DNA from: Bradyrhizobium sp. ORS 278 | GTDB lineage: Bacteria; Pseudomonadota; Alphaproteobacteria; Rhizobiales; Xanthobacteraceae | Direction of reading: 5' to 3' | Assembly: GCF_000026145.1 (NCBI RefSeq) | Contig: NC_009445.1 | Span: forward strand, 2,294,001 to 2,358,000 | DNA length: 64,000 nt | Part shown: positions 53,669 through 62,600 of the stretch, one piece after another | Layout of the letters: each line of letters opens with the position of its first letter | Numbering within the stretch: the stretch's first letter is position 1 | Position numbers and translations under genes: made by a program | The notes under the pieces: generated by a model | Databases searched by the model: none | What the model was told of the DNA's origin: nothing | The model's input: the letters and a program-made list of their open reading frames with translations, nothing else

Positions 53669-55180
53669 ATGCGCAACTTAAATGCTATTATCATGGGCTC
53701 GGCTGCGTTTGCGTGCGCCGCCGTTGCCTCGAACTCGGCACATGCCGGGTCGTACGCCTTCGGCGCCGGCGCGACGTTCCCCTCGATCGCTTATCGCCAG
53801 CTGATGGATTGTTTGTACAATCAGGTGCAGGGTAGCGCTGGATTGCCGGGACCGCTGGCCAAGGCGACGGCCTGCACCGGCTTCAATGGCAGCGGCTTTG
53901 GCGGCGGCATCCTCTATGCTCCGACCGGCTCGGGCAACGGCAAGCTGGTTCTGCGTACCAACGACAAGGCCAGCATCACGACGCCGTCGTCGTCGAACAC
54001 CGTTCCCTACACCGACTCGACGATCGGTGTGAACACGATCAGCGACTATGATGGTGTGCAGTTCGCCGGCAGCGACGACGTCGCGACCGCGAGCGATATC
54101 GCCGCCTGGAACGCCGCCGGCAACCCGGCCAAGTTCGGCAACATGATCACGATCCCGGCGCTGGTCGGTCCGGTTGCGATCGGCTTCAACGGCAAGGACG
54201 GAGCGGGCGCTGCGCTCAACATTCTGCCTGCGACGCCGGCCGGCGGCAGCAGTGGCCTCAACCTGTCGCGCAACGCGCTGTGCGGCATTGTGTCCGGCCA
54301 CATCACGAAGTGGAACAACCCGATCCTGACGGCGCTCAACGGCGGCGTGCTCGGCACCGGCAACATCACCTTCGTGCACCGCACCGACGGCAGCGGCACC
54401 ACCTTCCTGTTCTCGAATGCGCTCGCCACCCAGTGCCAGTTCGAGATCGGCCCCAACAACGAGACCGACACGACCACGGTCTCCTACGCTCTGCCCTGGA
54501 CCGACCGCTCGGGCGCATGCCCGCGTCCGGTCGCCCGCGGCGCCAACCAGCTGAACTGGCCGGATCAATTCACGACCGATCAGTGCGGCACCGTAATCTC
54601 CAACCCGGGCGGCGGCACGTTCGCTGGCGGATCTGGCAGCAGCGGCGTGGTTTCGGCCGTGACGTCCACCAATGGCGCCATGGGCTATGCCTCCGCGGAT
54701 TTCTGGTTGCCAGTCAAGACCAATGGCTTGAAGACGGCGAACCTGCAGGCACAGTGGGATATCACGAACAATACCGGCAAGTTCCAGCCGCCAACGCCGG
54801 CGGGTGCTTCCAACGCCATGGCCTCGGCTGTTCCGCAGTTCTCGGCCGCGACCCGCACCAATCCGCTGGCCTGGAGCCTCCAGGGCGTCGTCCCGAACCC
54901 GGTGCTGCCCGACTCCTATCCGATCTCGGGCTTCACCTGGATTCACATGTACCAGTGCTACGCGAACCACGCCAACGGCAACAACGGCTTCATCTGGTTC
55001 CGCACCTGGCTGGACTATCTCTACGGCAGCAATAACGCCAAGGACATTCTTGAAGCCAACGGCTTTGCGAAGGTGCCGTCGGCGTGGCTGATCGAGACCT
55101 ACACGCTGCTGAGCGACCCGGCCGTCGGTCCGGCTCAGACCGGCAATGGTGGCTGCGCCACGATCGCGGGTGCGTACTGA
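53669..55180 (+). CDS. Secreted PstS-like (DING-type) substrate-binding protein
   Basis: 503 residues with a Sec signal ending NSAHA|GSYAFGAG. Phosphate-binding-protein features are SYAFGAGATFPSIAYRQLMD, VQFAGSDDVATASD and FVHRTDGSGTTFLFSNALAT. It is longer than classical PstS (about 340 residues), with several extra cysteines, and no pst transporter genes adjoin it. This fits the DING/extracellular PstS-like group, some of which are type II secretion substrates. Here, beside gspN-like and gsp genes, secretion by that route is inference. Confidence 0.85.
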   Translation: MRNLNAIIMGSAAFACAAVASNSAHAGSYAFGAGATFPSIAYRQLMDCLYNQVQGSAGLPGPLAKATACTGFNGSGFGGGILYAPTGSGNGKLVLRTNDKASITTPSSSNTVPYTDSTIGVNTISDYDGVQFAGSDDVATASDIAAWNAAGNPAKFGNMITIPALVGPVAIGFNGKDGAGAALNILPATPAGGSSGLNLSRNALCGIVSGHITKWNNPILTALNGGVLGTGNITFVHRTDGSGTTFLFSNALATQCQFEIGPNNETDTTTVSYALPWTDRSGACPRPVARGANQLNWPDQFTTDQCGTVISNPGGGTFAGGSGSSGVVSAVTSTNGAMGYASADFWLPVKTNGLKTANLQAQWDITNNTGKFQPPTPAGASNAMASAVPQFSAATRTNPLAWSLQGVVPNPVLPDSYPISGFTWIHMYQCYANHANGNNGFIWFRTWLDYLYGSNNAKDILEANGFAKVPSAWLIETYTLLSDPAVGPAQTGNGGCATIAGAY

Positions 55181-55223
55181 TCGGAGGCAAGTCCTGACCT
55201 GATTGCTTCAGCTCAGACCTCGG

Positions 55224-55259
55224 TACGCCCGGCCGAATAGCCGGGCGTATTGTTTGTTG
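55224..55259 (+). terminator. Rho-independent terminator after the PstS-like gene
   Basis: TACGCCCGGC (55224-55233) and GCCGGGCGTA (55240-55249) form a perfect 10-bp stem with loop CGAATA, followed by TTGTTTGTTG. It lies 44 bases after the stop at 55180 and is a clear intrinsic terminator. Confidence 0.85.
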
Positions 55260-55451
55260 TGGTCCTTTGAGGCGTGGTGGGAAGCCCAGACGATCGCGGT
55301 GCCCGAGGTTGCGTGGTGTTTCCCTGTCATCCAAGCGGATGATGTGATCTGATATCTGTACGCCAACGCTTGACTGAACGGTACGACAAATGATCACGCG
55401 GGATGCCAAGCGGGTCAGGTCTATCTATGATCGACCGGAAAGAATGAGATC

Positions 55452-56360
55452 ATGGCAATGCGGTGGGCCATCGCCTGCTCGATGACAGTCTTTGCCTTCA
55501 GCGTGACGGCGTGGGCGACCGCTCCTGCGATCGTTGACCCGCAGGACGATTTGTTCCAGCGATCGTCGAAACAGCCGGTGCCGGAGCAAGTCGAGCCGCG
55601 GCCATCGCTTCAAACGATCGCGCCGAGGCAGGTTGGTGGTCAGCCCGCTCAGATCGTGGCACCGAAAGCGGCGGAGCCATCGCTCCAGAACGTTGCGCCG
55701 ATTGGGACATCTCAGATGGGCCCGGATCAGCCAGACGCGCTCGATCGGACGCAACCACCAGCCAATCCTCTCTGGAGCATTCCGCTTGCGCGGCTGACGG
55801 CGACACGGGATCGTCCGCTGTTTTCGGCCTCGCGCCGGCCGCGTGCAGCGCCGGTCGTCAAGCCACCGGTCGCGGTCGCGCCGCCGCCGGCGCCGGTCGA
55901 ACGTGAAAAGCCGCCTTTGTCCCTGATCGGGACGGCGCTCAGCAGCGATGGCGAGCGGCTGGGGCTCTTCGTGAACACGGCAGACAAGAGCATCGTGCGC
56001 CTGAAGGCCGGCGAGAGCTACAATGGATGGGTGCTACGGGCCGTGCGCGCGCGCCAGGTCGAACTCGGAAAGGGTCTCGACAGCGCTTTGCTGGATCTTC
56101 CGCGCCCCGATTTGAAAGAGAACGCGATGCCGGTGGCATCAGGTATGGCTCCGATGAGAGTGATGCCTTCCATTCCCAACCAAACCATGACGTCGGTGCC
56201 GGCGGGCGGCGCTAATTCCTTCGCGCCGGGCAGGGCGCCTGGACTGGCAGCGGCGCTTCCCGCGCCTCCGGCAGGGGCAACTATCACGGTGCGGCCGCCT
56301 ACGTTTGATGCCGCCCCCGCAGCTGCCCCGAATCCGTTTCGCAATGAACGTCTGCCCTGA
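55452..56360 (+). CDS. Type II secretion GspN/GspC-like protein
   Basis: 302 residues with a signal-like N-terminus (MRWAIACSMTVFAFSVTAWA). After a Pro/Gln-rich stretch comes PLARLTATRDRPLFSASRRP, the motif seen in alphaproteobacterial GspN/GspC-like proteins. A small homology-region domain follows: PPLSLIGTALSSDGERLGLF with KAGESYNGWVLRAVRARQVE, the HR domain that contacts the secretin N0. A proline-rich tail ends the protein. It probably links the inner-membrane platform to GspD. It is 20 kb from the other gsp genes here and directly upstream of the large exoprotein. Confidence 0.75.
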   Translation: MAMRWAIACSMTVFAFSVTAWATAPAIVDPQDDLFQRSSKQPVPEQVEPRPSLQTIAPRQVGGQPAQIVAPKAAEPSLQNVAPIGTSQMGPDQPDALDRTQPPANPLWSIPLARLTATRDRPLFSASRRPRAAPVVKPPVAVAPPPAPVEREKPPLSLIGTALSSDGERLGLFVNTADKSIVRLKAGESYNGWVLRAVRARQVELGKGLDSALLDLPRPDLKENAMPVASGMAPMRVMPSIPNQTMTSVPAGGANSFAPGRAPGLAAALPAPPAGATITVRPPTFDAAPAAAPNPFRNERLP

Positions 56361-56682
56361 TCGCGTCTTCGTGCGTAGGTGCCTATCGGCCGACGCGCTG
56401 GGCTGGACTTTCGAACACTCAGATCAGACGACGTGTTGCCCCGGCCGGATCTTACGCTCGCATCGAGAGACATTCGCGCTGATCCAACTTCCAGTTTGCT
56501 GCGATCCGGATAGGGGGAGACATCCGGGTGGGGATGTAACCATGTTACATTATGATGCGTCGGCGACTCAAAAGTGACATATCACTGTCGGTAAACGAAA
56601 GGTAAACCGGTCAGAGCGTGCCGGTGCTCCGCACGCGCGGTCCATTTTGGACCGCTGGGGTGAGTTCGGAGTTGGTCGTCTC
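56361..56682. promoter_or_regulatory. Promoter region of the giant exoprotein with ATGTAAC inverted repeat
   Basis: ATGTAAC (56534-56540) and GTTACAT (56544-56550) form a perfect inverted repeat with CAT spacer, immediately followed by TTATGAT (56550-56556). Both motif types of the locus thus coincide here, about 130-150 bases before the ATG at 56683. No gene is present. Confidence 0.5.
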
Positions 56683-59600
56683 ATGTTCGATCATGCAGTT
56701 CCACCGCGTCGAAGCCGAATTGGCAGGCTGGGGCCGATATTCCTGAGCGGCGTCAGTGTTCTCGTGCTGACGCTTCTCGACGCAGGGGCCGACGCTGCCA
56801 GTCTGAAGTCACTTTCCTCGGCAGTCGCGCCAACCGATGCGGCCCAACAGGCGGCCATTACAGCGGCGCAGCAGGCGGCGGCCGCCTCAGCCCAGGCTCA
56901 GACGTCGCTGGCACGGGCCAGCGCGGCTCTGGCGGGGATGCGTAAGCTGCAGCAGGACGCCGCGGCCGCCGCGCGGGGAAGCTCGACGGTCCCCAACGGG
57001 CTGACGCCGAACGGTCTGATGCCCTATGGCGGGACGAAGGACGACCCCCTCGCTGGCATCAAGCTCGATCCTGGCAAATGGGTTGGCGCCAACGGCCCGA
57101 CGCAAACGACCACCGGATCGCAGACCACCATCGACATCCAGCAGACCCAGCAGAAGGCGCTGCTCTATTGGGATTCCTTCAACGTCGGGGCCAACACGAC
57201 GGTGAATTTCCGACAGGCCAGCGCGGATTGGATCGCGTTCAACCGTGTCGCATCGATGGTTGCGCCAAGCAGCCTGCTGGCGAGCCGTATCGACGGCAAC
57301 ATCAACGCCAAGGGCGCCGTCTATGTCATCAATAGCAACGGCATCATCTTCGGCGCGGGCTCGCAGGTCAATGTCCACACGCTGATCGCCTCCTCGCTCG
57401 ATATCGGTCCGCTCGGAAAGAGTCTCGGCGACCGCGACGACTATTTCAAGAACACGGGCATTGCCAATCTCAATTCATTCTCCTTCTACGATCCGGGTTC
57501 GGGTGGCGACAAGCTGTCGACCGCCGTGGCCGGCGACGTCGTCGTGGAGCGTGGCGCGAAGATCACTGCAAATTCCGCACCGGAGCTGCGCACCAGCACG
57601 ACAGACAAGCAGGCCGATGCCGCCAACGCCGTCTCCGCGCTTGGTAAGGTGTTCCTGTTCGGCGCCAACGTCACAAACTCCGGCGCGATCGAGGCGCCCA
57701 CAGGCCAGGTCGCGATGGTGTCCGCGCGAACGGTCGATCTCGTGCCGAACGGCTTTTCGGTTCTATCGAAAAACGTGCTCGGCACGGAGTCGACCACCGG
57801 GGCAGCGCTGCCATTCCGCGGGATCGAGTTCAGCGTTACGCCATTCTCATCCAAATATAATTCGTCGAGTGGCTACCCAGAGAGCTCCTATCTGACCGGC
57901 ACGGGCGTGGTAACGCACGATGGTCTGATCAGCGCACCTGGCGGCATCGTGATGATGACCGGCAACTCGGTTGTGGTCGACAATCCGCGCGATGGCGCGG
58001 GCAATGCCCTGACCGATGGTGCCGGTCGAGCAATCCAGGGCGTGCTCTCAGCAGATACCGCCCTCGATTTCAACAGTTTCGTGATGCTCCGTGCGGCGAC
58101 CAACGTCACGCTCAACGGCATCATTTCGAGCCTGCCCTATGATGACGGCGCATCACCGCTGCCGCAAGGCGGCGCGGCGGGCAGCTCGGTGCAGGCGTTC
58201 AAGCCGGCCTATGTCGAGATGACCGCGCAAACCGCGGTGACGGTCGGTTCGTCCGGTCTGATCTCGGCGCCGTCCGCCGAGGTGGCGCTGCGGGCCGTCA
58301 ATTTCGCTACGGCGGATCGTCTCACCACAACCGGCATCGACTATCGACAGTTCAGTCCCGGTATCGCAAGTGCGGACACGACAAGTTCGACGCCATCTCT
58401 GCCGAGGACGATTCTACTCGCGCCGGGCGCCGTCGTCGACGTGGCCGGATTGAGCAATGTGACGCTGCCCGCGAGCTACAATTTCATCAGGTTCGCGCCA
58501 CGCGCGGAATTTGCCGATATGCCGCTTCAGCGCGACGGCATCCTCTATGGCAAGGATCTGGTGATCGATATCCGGGACAAGGGCACCCGGAGCGACGGAA
58601 CCAGCTGGGTCGGCACGCCAGTGGCCGACGCCAGCGGTTATGTCGCAAATGTCGGCCGCAGCATCTACCAGTCGATGACCGCCGGCGGCAAAGTCAGCCT
58701 GCAGACAGATCTGGGCGGCCAGGCTGGTCTGGTACAGACGGCCGGGTCCGTGATCAACGTCTCCGGCGGCAGCGTCAAGTTCGAGGCCGGATGGGTGCCG
58801 GCGACGCGGCTGCTTGGCGCCGATGGCCGCATCTACAGCATGGCCAAGGCCGACCCGAACATGACCTATGTCGGCATCTTCGGCCAGTTCACGGTCAATC
58901 ACGCGCGCTGGGGGATCACCGAAACCTGGTCGCTGGGAACGCAGAGCTATTCGCCTGGCTATACGGACGGCCAGACGGCGGGGAGTGTGACGGTCTCGAC
59001 CGCGATCCCGCAACTGCAGGGCACCATCTATTTCGGCTCGACGGCGGGTGAGCGGCAGATTGCCAATGCTGATTTTCCGTACCAGGGCGCGCTCACGCTG
59101 ACGACGCCGTCCACGGTGCAGATTGGCGCGACAGCATCCGCGAACTACGTCACGGCGAGTGCCTACACCACGCTGCTTTCGCCAGAAACGCTGTCAGGCT
59201 ACGGCTTGAGCAAGCTGTCGATCACCGCCAATGATCTCGTGGTGTCGCGCGGCAGCACCCTCAATCTTGCGCCGGGCGGCAGCTTCACGGTGGCGGCTGG
59301 TGGCGCGATCGATATCTCGGGGACGGTGTCGGCAGCGGGCGGCAGCATCGATCTGTCAACGGATCGCCCATCTGCCGCAACCTCGACGTCTTTCGGCGCC
59401 TTCTTCAAGAGTCCGACAGACAAGGCCGGGACCGCTATTTCAGCCAACATCTACGTCGAAGGCTCGCTCGACGTCAGCGGACGATTCGTCAACGATTCCG
59501 GCGGCGGCAATCGCACGGGTGCTGCCTATATCGACGGCGGTTCGATTTCGATCAGAACCAGTCTGGCGAGCAAGGGCGTTACTCAGGTCGACAAGACCGG

Positions 59601-62600
59601 GAGTATCATCCTGGCGCCGGGCAGCCTGCTCGACGTCTCCAGCGGCGGGTATGTGTCCGCGCAGGGCCGACCAAAGCAGGCTTCGTCAGGCACCTTGGCA
59701 GGAAAGGCGGGGAGCATCGCGCTCTCCACCTATCTGGGTACATGGAATTCCATCAGCGATCCGAAGGAACCGCTCCAGCCCACGTCCGGCACGCTGGGCA
59801 CGATCCAACTCGACGGCTCGCTGCGGGGCTATGGTTTCGAGCGCAACGGCAGCCTGAGCCTGAGCAGCATCGACACGATCAGGATCGGCGGCGCGTTGCA
59901 AGCCGGCGAAATCTCTGGATTGAAGATCGGTGGCGTTGCATCCACGCTGCCGGTCGAGTTGCTGACCAATGGTGGCTTCGGATCCTACACCATCGCGTCT
60001 GTCACTGACGGCTGGACAGGCCCCGCGAACACTGGGGCGACGGCGCAGGTGATCGTCTCGGCCGGCGTCGGTCTGACCTTGCAGCAGCGCAACCTCGACA
60101 GCGCCGCAGACTACACCGGCGTTGCGACAGGCACCAAGCTTGGACAGGGCACGCCTGCACTGACTTTGCTACCGGGCGATCAGCGGCAAGCGACCAACCT
60201 AACCCTCCGGGCCGACAACATTCTCCTGGACAGCGGGTCGACTGTGATTGCCGATGCGAAGGCGAACGTCACGCTCGGTAACATCAATTACAAGCAGCGC
60301 TATACCGATTCGAAAGACGTGAGCACATTTAGCACGCCGCCGGCCAAAACTGTGGAGCTGCGCGGCGCCATTGTCAGTCATGGCGGCAACGTCTTCGTCA
60401 ACGCTCTCAACACTCATCTCTCGTCCGGCGCGCAGATCGATGTTTCCGGCAGCTTCGTTGCAAATTCGTACTTTGGTCAGGTCAGCGGCCCCTTGACGAG
60501 CGGCAGCTATATTCGAGGCGGATCGTTCGAGGTTGAGGCCGGAGAATTGAAGCTCACGACCTTGGGCACGGCGACGGCCGGCAATCAGTACGATATCTGG
60601 GCCTATGCCGCTCCGTCCGGGGCGAATTACCTCGTGAGTGATGTCGGCGCCCAGGTCGACGTGTCCGGAGCGGCTGGCTCCGTGCAGGTCCGGGGAGCGC
60701 GCGGGACCACCGCGCCGTCGGTGTGGTCCTGGAGCGACGCGGGTACCGTCAAGGTCGACGTGACCGGCTATGCCTGGGGGGGCAGCTTTACGGCGGTCGG
60801 TGGCCGCTTCGTCGGCACCGACGGTCAGCTTCGCGGCGAGACGCGCGCGAACAACGGCACCGTCGTGCTCGGCGGCGGCGCGATCGTCCTGGCGCAGGAC
60901 GCCGGAGAAACGCTCGCCGCACTGGGACGCTTCAACGCGGGTGGCGCGCCGGCCGCGCTGTACACGTCGGTCGACCAACTTACCGGCTTCGACAACGTTT
61001 ATCTCTATGCCGGCGCCGGCCAGGGCGGCGCAGCGCGCGTGTTCACCGATTGGAGCGGAACCACCAATCTATATGGTTACAGCAAGCCGAGTTATTCTCA
61101 GCTGTCAATCTCCAGTAATCTGAACTGGAACGTTGCGAACCGGCTGCACATCGCCGCCGGTCAGATCACCACCAATGGCACGTTCGATACCAGATTGGTC
61201 GCGTCCTATGTCGAACTAACCGGCGGAGACGGAACGACAGCCAAGGGCGCCAACACGCTGACGATCAGCGCCAACACGATCGATGTCGAAGGTGCTGCGT
61301 TCAGTGGCTTCGGCCTGGTCAATCTGATGAGCTCGGGCGATATGCGCCTGAGCACGCCGAAGGTGGTCAATGGCGTGCCCGGCAGTACCGATGCCTCGAG
61401 CTTCGCTGGGAGCCTGAACTCGTCGGGCAACCTAAAGCTGTCGGCGCAGCGGATCTATCCGCTGTCGGCCGTGAACTTCACGATCAACACGCAAGGTGAT
61501 GTGACCTTTGCCGCACCTGCCGGCAGCAGTACCCAGATTCCGCTTGCCGCCGGCGGCAGCATCAATGTCGTCGCCCAGACGGTGACGCAGGGCGGCAATC
61601 TGTTTGCGCCCCTCGGGCAAATCACCCTCGGACAGACGGGCACCACCCGTTCCGTGACGCTGGCCCCCGGCAGTCTGACGTCGGTCAGCCTCGCCGATAC
61701 GGTCGTGCCGTTCGGCGCAACGCTGGACTCGAAGGGGTGGTACTACAATCTCAGCACGGCGACATTGACGGCACCGTCGGAAAAGGGTCTCAAGCTTGCC
61801 GGCGACGTCATCGCGGTGACCCGCGGTTCGACCATCGACGTTAGCGGCGGCGGTGATCTCCAGGCGGCCGAATGGGTGCAGGGTAAGGGCGGCTCGCGGG
61901 ATACGCTCACGACGACGCCGCTCGGTCAGATCGTGTATGCGTTGGTTCCGTCGTCGAGCGCCGCTGTTGCGGCCTACGACATCCACTTCGCCACAGCGCG
62001 CAGCCTCGATAACGGCAAGACCGCCCTTGCGGGTGACACGACGCCTCTCGCCGGCGCCCAGATCACGGTCGACGGCGGCAACGGAATTCCGGCCGGCACC
62101 TACACGCTCTACCCCGCCCACTACGCAACGCTACCCGGCGCCTACCGAGTCGTCTCTTACGGCAGCAATCTCGGCCGCAACATTGCCAGCGGCACGGCGC
62201 TGCCCGATGGTACCGTGCTGGTGACCGGTAACACCACGCAGTCCACCGCGCCGGGCAAGCTGTCCTCGGGACAAGATCTTTTCGCAGTCCAGACCAATAC
62301 AGTCTGGCGAAAATACAGCGAATACCAGTTCTCCCGGGCCAACAGCTACTTCACGCAGCAGGCGACCAAGAACAACATCGCGGTGCCGCCGCCGCTGCCA
62401 ATGGATGCCGGCCGTTTACAGGTCTGGGCACAGACGAACATCGACCTGTCGGGATTGGCGCTGGCGGCGCCCGGGCGAGATGACAACGGCAACGTCGGCC
62501 GTGGGAGCGAACTCGATATCAGCACATCGCAGGCGATTGCGGTCGTTGGGCATGGACAGTACGCCGGGGGCGATGCGCCCGCCGGTTATCTGGCGCTCGA

